From positions 2,392,001 to 2,456,000 of the forward strand of contig JADJRG010000013.1 in assembly GCA_016712315.1 (NCBI GenBank): 64,000 nt of DNA, read 5' to 3'. Below the pieces are notes generated by a model that had not been told where the DNA came from, ran no database searches, and saw only the letters and a program-made list of their open reading frames with translations. A program made the translations under genes and the position numbers. This DNA comes from Nannocystis sp. (lineage in GTDB: Bacteria > Myxococcota_A > Polyangia > Nannocystales > Nannocystaceae). Positions 31,453 through 39,087 of the stretch are shown here, one piece after another (within the stretch, counting starts at the first letter, position 1; each line of letters opens with the position of its first letter).

Positions 31453-32662
31453 GGAACGGCTCCGCGTTGGCGATCCAGCGCTTCGCGGACACGCCCATGA
31501 ACTCGAGCAGGCCCGCGGCGAAGTTGTCGAATTGCAATAATCGGCCGGTGTCGGCGGGGGCGCCGTCGTCCATACGCACGCGCAAGGCGCCGAGGGCGTC
31601 GTCTGTGGCGCCGTAGGTGCCCGGCCGGACGCCGCCGCCGAAGAGGAGAGCGCTCGTCACTGGCCAGTGATCCTTGCCCGGCTGGGCCTGGTCGTTGAGC
31701 TTGGGCGTGCGGCTGAACTCGGACAGGACGGCCACGGTGGTCCGCTCCAGCAGCCCCGCGGCGGCGAGGTTGTCGGCGATCTGCGTCAGCTCCGCGAAGA
31801 GCTGCTCGTGCGAGGCGCCCTGGTCGGCGATGTCGTCGTGCGTGTCCCAGTCGAGGCGAGTGTCGAGGAACGCGGCGCAGGCGACGCCGCCGCGGAGCAG
31901 CTCGACCGCCAGCGCGCCCTGCTGCGCCAGCGTGTTGGCGCGACCGACGCTCATCGCGCGCAGCTTCGGGTCCCGCCGCAGCGTGGCGGCCCGCCCGAGG
32001 CTGCTGGTGTAGCTCTCGATCGCGGCGCCGCCCGGGGCCTGGGCGGCCGCGTGGGCGCGCCGGGCCGCGAACTCCGACAGGGCGGCTTGCTCGTCGTCCG
32101 AAGGGATGAAGCCGCCGCTGGCGCCGCGGAGCGCCTTCTTGCGGTCGATCAGGGTGACGAGCTGGTTGGTGCTGCCGACGCGGCCCATCACGCTCGCGAG
32201 CGGCCCCGCGTAGGCGCCGCCGCCGAGATCGACGTACGGCAGGGCGAGGCCGGGCCGCTGCGCCGCCGCGCTGGCGGCGAAGATCGCGGCGACGTCGGGG
32301 TTGCGGGCGCTTCGAGTCCCAGTGAGCACGCGGATCCGCGCCGATGTGTGCGCGACGGAGCCGACCCAGAGCCCGTTGATCACCGCGCAGCGCGCCGCGT
32401 TGGCCGCGAAGAAGGCGCCGACGCTCGGCCGCGACTCGTCGGTCAGCGCCTTGATGCCGTGCGCGTAGCTGGTGACGCGGCCGGCAGGCACGTCGCAGGT
32501 CGGCGCTCGCTTGGGGTCGAGCGCGTGGGTGACGTCCCAGCCGCCCTGGGCGAAGACGATGAGGAGGAAGCGCTGGCGCGGGTCGTCAGCGCGGCTGTCT
32601 CTTGGGACAGCCATAAGGCCGAGGCCGGCCGCCGCAGCGCTCAAGAATCGTCGTCGTCGCAT
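31436..32662 (-). CDS. DUF1501 family exported protein
   Basis: This 408-residue protein has a Tat-like signal (MRRRRFLSAAAAGLGLMAVP). The body carries DUF1501 hallmarks: LLIVFAQGGWDVTHALDP, HTSARIRVLTG, DTRLDWDTHDDIADQGASHEQLF, TTVAVLSEFSRTPKLND, GKDHWPVTSALLFGGGV. The fold is alkaline-phosphatase/sulfatase-like with metal-binding Asp and His residues, though the activity of the family is unproven. It follows the cytochrome-motif DUF1549/1588-like gene by 22 nt and overlaps the next cytochrome gene, forming a three-gene unit seen in many Myxococcota and Planctomycetes. Confidence 0.85.
   Translation of the reverse strand: MRRRRFLSAAAAGLGLMAVPRDSRADDPRQRFLLIVFAQGGWDVTHALDPKRAPTCDVPAGRVTSYAHGIKALTDESRPSVGAFFAANAARCAVINGLWVGSVAHTSARIRVLTGTRSARNPDVAAIFAASAAAQRPGLALPYVDLGGGAYAGPLASVMGRVGSTNQLVTLIDRKKALRGASGGFIPSDDEQAALSEFAARRAHAAAQAPGGAAIESYTSSLGRAATLRRDPKLRAMSVGRANTLAQQGALAVELLRGGVACAAFLDTRLDWDTHDDIADQGASHEQLFAELTQIADNLAAAGLLERTTVAVLSEFSRTPKLNDQAQPGKDHWPVTSALLFGGGVRPGTYGATDDALGALRVRMDDGAPADTGRLLQFDNFAAGLLEFMGVSAKRWIANAEPFHGPFA
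32595..32610 (+). repeat. Copy of dispersed palindrome CTGTCTCTNNGGACAG
   Basis: The sequence CTGTCTCTTGGGACAG is identical to 14033-14048 but in another reading frame (coding AVPRDS on the minus strand, with an AGA codon), right at the Tat signal cleavage region of the DUF1501 gene. Confidence 0.65.
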
Positions 32663-32684
32663 GATCTCGGGCCGCCCTTCCTGC

Positions 32685-34556
32685 TCAGTGGTACGCGATC
32701 TTTGGGTCCTGCAGGAGCGCCGCGATCAGCAGCGTCCAGCCGCGCCGCGGGCCCTCGGCGAGGCCGCGCTTGAACAACGCGTAGGCCGCGTCGACCTCGG
32801 GTGAGTCGGCCGCGACGCGCTCGCCGAGCGCGCGCTCGTACAACGCGACGATCTGCGCGCGTACGGCCGGCGGGGAGGGGTCGTGCTCGTCGATCTGCTG
32901 TAAGAGGCGCCGTCGCCCCTTCGCCGCGGCGAAGTCCTGCTCGACCACGTACGCCGCCGCCTCGGCCGCGAGCGTCTGGAGCACGAGCATACGCGTCGGG
33001 TTGTAGGCGAAGCTCGGCTCGGTCACCTGAAAGCCCTCGACGCCGCCGGCCATCGCCCGGTAGCCGAAGCGGTCGGTGCTCAGCAGCGCGACCTCGCCGA
33101 TCGCGCTCGCCCTCTTCGCGGCCTTGCCGGCGCCCGGCGTGGCGGTCCAGGTGAAGCCGGTCAGGTCGGCGATCAGCCGCTCTAGCTGCTCCGGTCGGGT
33201 CGTCTTGCGGCCGACGAGCCCGGCCGCCGCCGAGCCGGCGCGGGCGCCGACGGCCCGGAAGTCGTCGGAGAGGACGATCGCCTTGATCAGCGGCTTCACG
33301 CGCATGCCGCCGGCGATCAAGGCGTCCTGCAAGGCGGCGGCGCTGGCGTCGGGGAGCTCGCTCGGGTCGACCTGCATCAGGTAGCCGTAGAAGCGCCGCG
33401 CCGCGCACATCGAGAAGCGCGGGTCTTCGGCGATCTGCGCCGCCAGCCCGCGCAGGTCCTGGCTCGGCAGGCCGAAGAAGTTCGGCGCGCGGCCGGTGCG
33501 CCGCCGCCACTGACCTGCCTGCTTGTCACGATACTCGGTCAGCGGATAACAGAGCCCGCGCTCCGGCCGCGCGCACTCGTCCCCCTGGTACGACTTGCGC
33601 ACGTTGCCCGGGCTGATCTTGGGGAACCCGAAGAAGTGGCTGGCGAGCGGGTCGAGGGTCTGGTGGCAGCTCACGCAGCTCGGGTCCGTGGTCAACGCCG
33701 CCTTCACGACCTGCTCGTCGGAGAGGTCGATGTTGTTGAAGAGCGGCACGTCGCGCGCGAGGAAGCCGCTGCACAGCAGCGACTCGGCGACCATCTCGGC
33801 CTGGCCGCGGTGGTTGTTGGCGCCGTTGGAGGGGTGGCGCAGCCACAGCGCGCCGCTCGAGAGGATCCCGGCCATCGGCTGCCCCGAGTCCCACGCGACC
33901 TTCTTCCAGCCCGGCGGCGGCGCGGCGCCGGGGTCGGCGGGCAGCGGGGTCGCGCCCCAGACGTCGATCGCCGAGGGGCTGGCGATCGCGTAGTCGGCGG
34001 TGACGATCTCGCCGAAGGGCCGGTCATTCATCACGACGTACTCGATCAGCCGCAGCGGCTCCTCCGAGACCTCGCGCAGGTACTCGGCCTCGGTCCCGCG
34101 ATCCGCGAGGGGACCGACAGCGGGCAGCACGAAGCGGCCCGCGTCGACGCGCAGCAGCAGCACCTCGTGCCAGAGGTCGCGGATCATCGCCCCGAACTCC
34201 GGGGTCGCGAGGTAGGCGTCGACGATCCCGGCGAGCGCGTCCGGGTCGGCGCGCACCGCCGCGAGCTCGCTCGGCGTGGGGCGTGCGCCCCGCAGCGCGA
34301 CCGCGATGCGGAGGAGGTGCGCCTCGGGCGTGAGCAGCTCGAGCTCGGCCGCGGGGGCGAGCGAGGGCAGCGGCGCGGCAACCTTGACGGCCGCGACCGG
34401 GGGCGGCGACGGCTCTTCATGGTTCTTGCTCCTATTTTTTTGATCGATCCCCGACTCTTCGGCGACCGGTCGCGCGCCGGCCCGGCTCGGCTCGCGCGCG
34501 CAGGCGGCGAGCAGGCAGCAGGCGATGAGGCGGAGCGCTCGCGCTGGGGTTGGCAT
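32685..34556 (-). CDS. DUF1549/DUF1588-like lipoprotein with a haem-type CxxCH motif
   Basis: This 623-residue protein has a lipobox (IACCLLAAC). The layout resembles the planctomycete-type DUF1592/1588/1549 group: HLLRIAVALRGARPTPSELAAVRADP at the start of the domain, VVMNDRPFGEIVTADYAIASP, then DPSCVSCHQTLDPLASHFFGF, which holds the CxxCH site, and RRFYGYLMQVDPSELPD near the end. These proteins are always found with DUF1501 partners and are thought to handle large extracellular substrates or to export complexes, but activity is unproven. ATG at 34556 is preferred to one four codons earlier. First gene of the unit. Confidence 0.8.
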   Translation of the reverse strand: MPTPARALRLIACCLLAACAREPSRAGARPVAEESGIDQKNRSKNHEEPSPPPVAAVKVAAPLPSLAPAAELELLTPEAHLLRIAVALRGARPTPSELAAVRADPDALAGIVDAYLATPEFGAMIRDLWHEVLLLRVDAGRFVLPAVGPLADRGTEAEYLREVSEEPLRLIEYVVMNDRPFGEIVTADYAIASPSAIDVWGATPLPADPGAAPPPGWKKVAWDSGQPMAGILSSGALWLRHPSNGANNHRGQAEMVAESLLCSGFLARDVPLFNNIDLSDEQVVKAALTTDPSCVSCHQTLDPLASHFFGFPKISPGNVRKSYQGDECARPERGLCYPLTEYRDKQAGQWRRRTGRAPNFFGLPSQDLRGLAAQIAEDPRFSMCAARRFYGYLMQVDPSELPDASAAALQDALIAGGMRVKPLIKAIVLSDDFRAVGARAGSAAAGLVGRKTTRPEQLERLIADLTGFTWTATPGAGKAAKRASAIGEVALLSTDRFGYRAMAGGVEGFQVTEPSFAYNPTRMLVLQTLAAEAAAYVVEQDFAAAKGRRRLLQQIDEHDPSPPAVRAQIVALYERALGERVAADSPEVDAAYALFKRGLAEGPRRGWTLLIAALLQDPKIAYH

Positions 34557-34566
34557 TGACGCCAGC

Positions 34567-34572
34567 ACTCTA
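34567..34572 (-). promoter_or_regulatory. -10 hexamer TAGAGT before the DUF1549-like gene
   Basis: On the minus strand it ends 10 nt before the ATG at 34556. The 284-nt gap to the next gene (34557-34840) holds nothing else I can recognise. Confidence 0.35.
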
Positions 34573-34840
34573 GCCCGTCGCTCGCCCCGCGGCGGCTGAT
34601 TCGCCGGCTAGTTCCGAGCGTGCCGCCGCGCGCGCGCCATCGCGTTTGCCCCCCGAGGAGGGGCGTCGCAGGGGCCCGGGCACGGGGGCGCGCCGGTGGT
34701 GCCCGCGCGGGCGTCGGTGGTGGCGCCTTGGGTGGTGGTCGCGTCGGTGGGGCGGAGGATCGAAGACGCGCGGGCCGCCGACGCGTGACGAGGTGGCCGT
34801 CGATCGTTTAGGCTGCGAGGGTGGTGATCGGGAGGTGGAC

Positions 34841-36328
34841 GTGAGGATTACGGTGATTCAGGCGGGTGTGTTGGTGGTGGGGCTCGCTGGTTGCAGCGGC
34901 GACGACGGCGGTAGCGGCTCTGAGACCCAAGGAACAGGCGCTGCGACCAGCAGCGGCCCTGGTGAGGGGACGACCAGCGAGGGCTCCGGGGGCGAGAGCG
35001 AGAGCGTCGGTACGATGAGCGCCGGGTCGATGAGCGACGGGTCGACGAGCGCGGGGTCGACCAGCGCGGGCACGACCAGCGCGGGCACGACCAGCGAAGG
35101 CACGACCAGCGAAGGCACGACCAGCGCGGGGACGACCAGCGCGGGCACGACCAGCGAGGGCACGGACAGCAGCGGCGACCCGACGACGGAGGGGGCGAAT
35201 ACGCCGCCCGAGATCACCTCGGAGGCGCCCCTGAAGCTGGTGCTGGACCAAGCGCTGGGCGGCGACTTCGAGCCAGGGCTGATCTTCTTGGCGAGCTCGG
35301 TGACCAAGGAGATCCGGGTCTATGACGCGGAGACCCTCGCCTTTAAGGAAAAATTCACGCACCCGCTCTTCCAGGAGACGTCGTTCAACCCGCGAGGTAT
35401 GGCCTTCAACTCGAAGGGGAACCTGGTGGTGGCGTCCTTCACCGCCTTCGTCGAGTTTAGCGACGTGGGGGTGGCCTTTAAGACGTACCCGAAGAAGGAC
35501 AACGAGGCGACGGAGAACGTGATCTTCGACGCGCTGGGGAACCTCTACACGACCACGGCGACCGGCGGGACCGACCGGCTGAATCAATACGCCGCGGCGG
35601 ATTATAGCTTCGTGCAGACGGTCAAGGGGCCGGTAGGGGCGGGGCAGTACACGGGGATCACCTTTGATGATGAGCGCCGCCTGTACCTGGCGAGCCAGTC
35701 GGACAACAAGATCCACGTCGCCCAAGCGGACGAGGAGTTTAAGAATTTCGAGTGGGTGAAGGCGATCCCCGGGACCGGGCCGGCGGTGCGGTTGGAGGGG
35801 ATCGTGTTCAACCGCAACGGCGAGCTGGTGGTCGCGCAGGCGGACATGCTGCGTTATGACGTGAACACAGGGACGCTGCTGGGCAGCTTCGACGTGCCGC
35901 AGAACGCGTGGCCGGTGCCGGTGCGGGTGGACAACATCGGGCGGATCTACACGGCGGACTTCGAGAATGGCAACGGCTCGCTGCCGGCGGATATCATCCG
36001 CTTCCAGCCGGACGGCACGGGGCCGCTGGCGATCAACGACCCGGCGCTGTATGGACCGTTCGGGCTGGCGATCTCGGGGACGGTGCTGGCCAGCGACCCG
36101 CCGGTGCTCTTTTCATATCAGGTCGAGGCCATGGACGCCGATGGGGACGCGCTGACCTTCTCGCTGGTGGTGGCGCCGGGCGGTATGACGATCGACGCGC
36201 AGAGCGGGCTCATCGAGTGGTTGGTGACCTCGAAGGAGCTGGGGGTGCACGACGTGACGGTGCTGGTCGAGGACGGGCAGGGCGGCAGCGATCAGCAGAG
36301 CTTTATGCTCGAGATCTCGGCCGGCTGA
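34841..36328 (+). CDS. Propeller lipoprotein with C-terminal Ig-like domain
   Basis: The start is a GTG with GGGAGG five bases upstream, which fixes the N-terminus as a lipoprotein signal ending GLAGC. A 95-residue linker follows with tandem T-S-A-G-T / T-S-E-G-T pentads. Then comes a beta-propeller (residues about 135-410) with blades such as FNPRGMAFNSKGNLVVASF and GITFDDERRLYLASQSDNKIHVAQ. The last 85 residues form a He_PIG/cadherin-like Ig domain (MDADGDALTFSLVVAPGGMTIDAQSGLIEW). It is an outer-surface protein of unknown ligand. The frame is open upstream to 34646 but without a lipoprotein signal. Confidence 0.8.
   Translation: MRITVIQAGVLVVGLAGCSGDDGGSGSETQGTGAATSSGPGEGTTSEGSGGESESVGTMSAGSMSDGSTSAGSTSAGTTSAGTTSEGTTSEGTTSAGTTSAGTTSEGTDSSGDPTTEGANTPPEITSEAPLKLVLDQALGGDFEPGLIFLASSVTKEIRVYDAETLAFKEKFTHPLFQETSFNPRGMAFNSKGNLVVASFTAFVEFSDVGVAFKTYPKKDNEATENVIFDALGNLYTTTATGGTDRLNQYAAADYSFVQTVKGPVGAGQYTGITFDDERRLYLASQSDNKIHVAQADEEFKNFEWVKAIPGTGPAVRLEGIVFNRNGELVVAQADMLRYDVNTGTLLGSFDVPQNAWPVPVRVDNIGRIYTADFENGNGSLPADIIRFQPDGTGPLAINDPALYGPFGLAISGTVLASDPPVLFSYQVEAMDADGDALTFSLVVAPGGMTIDAQSGLIEWLVTSKELGVHDVTVLVEDGQGGSDQQSFMLEISAG
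35028..35168 (+). repeat. Tandem 15-bp repeat encoding the lipoprotein linker
   Basis: About nine near-identical 15-bp units (form ACGACCAGCGCGGGC) encode alternating TSAGT and TSEGT pentapeptides between the lipobox and the propeller. The near identity of units at DNA level suggests recent copy-number change. Confidence 0.75.
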
Positions 36329-36341
36329 GGCCGGAGACGCG

Positions 36342-36390
36342 CGCGGCCGCAGCAGAGGGCCCCGGTGTGGAGGCCCCCGCCGCGGCCGCG
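36342..36390. terminator. Two-tier inverted repeat between convergent genes
   Basis: Outer arms CGCGGCCGC (36342-36350) and GCGGCCGCG (36382-36390) enclose inner arms GGGCC (36357-36361) and GGCCC (36372-36376). It lies between the propeller lipoprotein and the Cys-repeat gene, which converge, so it may end both. There is no U-run; such arms also arise easily in GC-rich DNA. Confidence 0.35.
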
Positions 36391-36414
36391 GTGGGTCCTG
36401 TCGCGAGCCGCGCG

Positions 36415-37890
36415 CTACGGCTCGTTGTTGAGGCAGCCGTCGAGCTTGTCCTCGCAGATCGCGGGGTCGATGCCCTGCATCAGGCAGCTATGAAACAGCT
36501 CCTCGCAGGTGTTCGGCTCGGGCTCGCAGGGCGGCGGGGACTCGAAGCAGTCGAGTAGCTTCTGCTCGCAGAGCTCGGGGGGGTTGTTGTTCTGGATGCA
36601 GACGTCGAAGTGCTCGAAGCAGACCTCCTCACCGCAGGGCGGCGGGGGCGGGGGCTCGCACATCTGGCCTTGGAGGCAGCCTTGGTGCTCCTGCTCGCAG
36701 AGCTCGGGGGGGAGGCCCTGCTCGAGGCACTGGTGGAGCAGCTCCGAGCACTGCTCCTCACCGCAGGGCGGCGGGGGCGGCGGCTCACACATCTGGCCTT
36801 CGAGGCAGCCTTGGTGCTCCTGCTCGCAGAGCTCGGGGGGCAGGCCCTGCTCCAGGCACTGGTGGAGCAGCGCGGAGCACTGCTCCTCACCGCATGGGGG
36901 CGGCGGCGGGGGCTCGCACATCTGGCCTTGGAGGCAGTCGTGGTACTTCTGCTCGCAGAGCTCGGGGGGGTTGTTGGACTGGAGGCAGTCGTGGAGGTGG
37001 AGCTCGCAGACGCCGCCGTCGCACGGCTGGCAGCCCTCGTTGTTGGGGTCGTCGCAGGGCGGCGGCGGCGGCTCGCAGTCCTGGCCCCATTGCTCGCACT
37101 CGTTGTACTTCTGCTCGCAGACCTTGGGCTCGACGCCCTTGGCGAGGCAGTCGGCGAAGATCGCCATGCATTGGTCGCCTTCGCCGCAGGGCGGCGGCGG
37201 CGGCGGCGGCTCGCAGCCAGGGGGCGGCGGCGGGCAGTCGCCTGGCTGGGGCTCTTGGCCGCAGTTGGCGAGCTTCTCCTTGCAGACCGCCGGGTCGACG
37301 CCTTGGGCGAGGCAGTCCTCAAAGAGCCCCTCGCAGGAGTCTTGGGGCTCGTCCGGGAGGTCGTTTTGGCCGCAAGTCCCGAGCTTCTCCTCGCAGACGT
37401 GGGGGTCGATGCCTTGGGCGAGGCAATCCTCAAATTGCGCCTTGCAGTCCGAGTCCGGCGGGACGGGGTTGTCTTGACACTCCGGGGGGAGCGGCGGGCA
37501 GGGCTGGGGGGGCTCGTCGCAGTGCTCGAGGATCGCCTTACACTGGTCGGGATCGCCGCCCATCTTGATGCAGGCGTGATATTCGGCGTCGCAGGTGTTC
37601 GGCGGCGGGGGCGGCGGGGGCGGCGGGGGCGGCGGCGGGGGCGGGAAGCCTCCGCCCTTGCACTGGATCAGGAACTGCTCGCAGAGCTCGACGGCGACGT
37701 CGGCGTCGATACACATCGAGTACTCGACGAAGCAGGGATCGAGCGGGGGCTCGTTCGGGTCGTCGGGATCCTCGCCTGCGGTGGCGCTGTCGTTGGGATC
37801 GATGTTGACGTTGCAGGCGCCGCCGGCGCCGATAAGGAGCGCGCCGAGGAGCCAGAGGCCGAGCGGTTGTCGAGTGATGTGTCGCTTCAT
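36415..37890 (-). CDS. Secreted protein of ten 25-residue Cys modules with Pro-rich spacers
   Basis: This 491-residue protein has a signal peptide (LWLLGALLIGAGGAC). The mature part contains ten copies of a module C-x6-C-x9-C-x6-C, for example CEGLFEDCLAQGVDPAVC followed by KEKLANC. The modules are joined by spacers rich in Pro, including a run of fifteen Pro and several EPPPPPPCGEE strings. Each module probably folds as a helical hairpin closed by two disulfides, since the cysteines are seven or ten residues apart (inference). I do not recognise the family. The gene is highly repetitive at DNA level too, particularly modules seven and eight. A repeat-based structural or adhesive surface protein is the simplest reading. 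Confidence 0.75.
   Translation of the reverse strand: MKRHITRQPLGLWLLGALLIGAGGACNVNIDPNDSATAGEDPDDPNEPPLDPCFVEYSMCIDADVAVELCEQFLIQCKGGGFPPPPPPPPPPPPPPPNTCDAEYHACIKMGGDPDQCKAILEHCDEPPQPCPPLPPECQDNPVPPDSDCKAQFEDCLAQGIDPHVCEEKLGTCGQNDLPDEPQDSCEGLFEDCLAQGVDPAVCKEKLANCGQEPQPGDCPPPPPGCEPPPPPPPCGEGDQCMAIFADCLAKGVEPKVCEQKYNECEQWGQDCEPPPPPCDDPNNEGCQPCDGGVCELHLHDCLQSNNPPELCEQKYHDCLQGQMCEPPPPPPCGEEQCSALLHQCLEQGLPPELCEQEHQGCLEGQMCEPPPPPPCGEEQCSELLHQCLEQGLPPELCEQEHQGCLQGQMCEPPPPPPCGEEVCFEHFDVCIQNNNPPELCEQKLLDCFESPPPCEPEPNTCEELFHSCLMQGIDPAICEDKLDGCLNNEP
37594..37644. repeat. GGCGGG-rich microsatellite encoding poly-proline
   Basis: A run of GGCGGG-type triplets on the + strand encodes about fifteen prolines in the Cys-module protein on the minus strand. 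It is likely to vary in length between strains. Confidence 0.7.
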
Positions 37891-38006
37891 CGAGGGGTGA
37901 GCGGCGCGAGCGGGGCGGAGATTACAGGCCTGGCGCTACCTTTTTTCTCGGCGCCGCGCGATCGCGGGCGCAGGCCCCGGGTGAGGCGCGTCGCCGCGCA
38001 GCGGGC

Positions 38007-38213
38007 TCAGTACGGGGCCCGGCGGCGGCGGGCTCGGGCGCGCATGCCGGCGGCGGCGATGATGACGAGGGCGAGGGCGAGGGGCGGCTCAGGCACGGCG
38101 GTGTCGGCGCTGTACCAGCCGCTGCCGCGGTGGAGCTGCTCGTGGTCGGCCGCGCTCGGGTCCAGGGCAGGCCCAGGGCTGAGCAGGAGTGAACCGATCG
38201 CGAGGGTGAACAC
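38007..38213 (-). CDS. 68-residue exported miniprotein with PEP-CTERM-like tail
   Basis: This short protein has a GTG start, a signal sequence (MFTLAIGSLLLSPGPA) and, after a 25-residue polar segment, the string TAVPEPPLALALVIIAAAG followed by MRARARRRRAPY. V-P-E-P plus a hydrophobic helix plus a basic tail is the form of a PEP-CTERM sorting signal, used with exosortase systems. The mature part would be only about 25 residues (DPSAADHEQLHRGSGWYSADT). Proteins this short with the signal are unusual, so it could also be the remnant of a larger gene. Confidence 0.5.
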   Translation of the reverse strand: MFTLAIGSLLLSPGPALDPSAADHEQLHRGSGWYSADTAVPEPPLALALVIIAAAGMRARARRRRAPY

Positions 38214-38372
38214 GCGGCGAGCGTATCATGGCGCGGCGCAGAGGCCGAGCGAGGCGAGGCCGGGCGGGGGGGGTCGCGCGGCTCCCCTCGGTGGTGTCGC
38301 AGGCGAAGTTGCAGCCGTCCGAGGTGGCGTCCGTCGCGGTGGTGGTGGTGTTCAATTCGGCGCGTTGGGCCC

Positions 38373-38378
38373 TATGCT
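38373..38378 (+). promoter_or_regulatory. -10 hexamer TATGCT before the methyltransferase-like gene
   Basis: It ends 9 nt before the ATG at 38388. The stretch from this box to the start (ATGCTCGGCGCG, then ATGAGC) is closely matched before the VIT-vWA gene at 22730-22747. Confidence 0.45.
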
Positions 38379-38387
38379 CGGCGCGCG

Positions 38388-39074
38388 ATGAGCTTGGTCC
38401 TGGACGAAGGCGGTGTGGCGCCGCGGCGCGAGGTGATCCACGGGGACGCGGTGGAGTGGTTGGCCTTGCACGAGGGTCTGCGTGAGGCCTCGGTGATCAC
38501 GTCGATCCCGGATGTGAGCGAGGTGGGGACGAGCCTGGGCGCGTGGTTGGAGCTGTTCGCGGCGGCGGCGCGGGCGTGCCTGGCGGCGGCGGCGGCGGAC
38601 GGGCTCTGTGTGTTCTTTCAGACAGACATCAAGCGCGAGGGGCGGTGGATCTCGAAGGCGGGGCTGGTCCTGCGGGCGGCGGCGGAGCTGGAGGTGCCGC
38701 TGCTCTTCCACAAGATCGTGTGTCGGCGCCCGCCCGGCTCGATCGTGGGCGGGCGGCCTGGCTTCTCCCACCTGCTCGGCTTCTCGCGCGAGGCGATCGA
38801 TGACCCGGGGCGGGCGACCGCCGATGTTCTACCTGACCTCGGGGACATGCCGTGGAGCCACAGCATGGGCACCCGCGCGGCCGAGGCGGCGGTGCTGGCG
38901 GTGCGGCGGCTGGCGCCGACGACGACGCGGGTGATCGCGCCGTTCTGCGGGATCGGCACGGCGCTGGCGGTGGCGAACGCGTACGGGCTCGACGCGGTGG
39001 GGATCGAGCGCAACCGCAAGCGGGCGGCGGCGGCGCGGCGCTTCTCGTGGACGCGGGGGGGCGCGCCGGCGTGA
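38388..39074 (+). CDS. SAM-dependent methyltransferase-like protein (site-specific DNA/RNA methylase type)
   Basis: This 228-residue protein is built like an amino-methyltransferase of the N6-adenine/N4-cytosine class but permuted: EVIHGDAVEWL first, then VITSIPDVSEVG in the place of the catalytic (D/N/S)PP(Y/F) motif. VFFQTDIKREGRWISKAGLV and RRPPGSIVGGRPGFSHLLGFS follow, with the SAM-binding FCGIGTALAVANAYGLDAVGIERN at the end. S-I-P-D instead of S-P-P-Y means the usual base-flipping aromatic is absent. Similar proteins with a TS(L/I)PDxSE motif are widespread, notably in actinobacteria, but I know of no defined substrate. Confidence 0.7.
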   Translation: MSLVLDEGGVAPRREVIHGDAVEWLALHEGLREASVITSIPDVSEVGTSLGAWLELFAAAARACLAAAAADGLCVFFQTDIKREGRWISKAGLVLRAAAELEVPLLFHKIVCRRPPGSIVGGRPGFSHLLGFSREAIDDPGRATADVLPDLGDMPWSHSMGTRAAEAAVLAVRRLAPTTTRVIAPFCGIGTALAVANAYGLDAVGIERNRKRAAAARRFSWTRGGAPA

Positions 39075-39087
39075 GCGCGGCCGGCGC

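Noticed and set aside
34646..34840. Upstream extension of the propeller lipoprotein
   Set aside because: Trp/Arg-rich low-quality sequence without a signal peptide, whereas GTG at 34841 has a ribosome site and a perfect lipoprotein signal.
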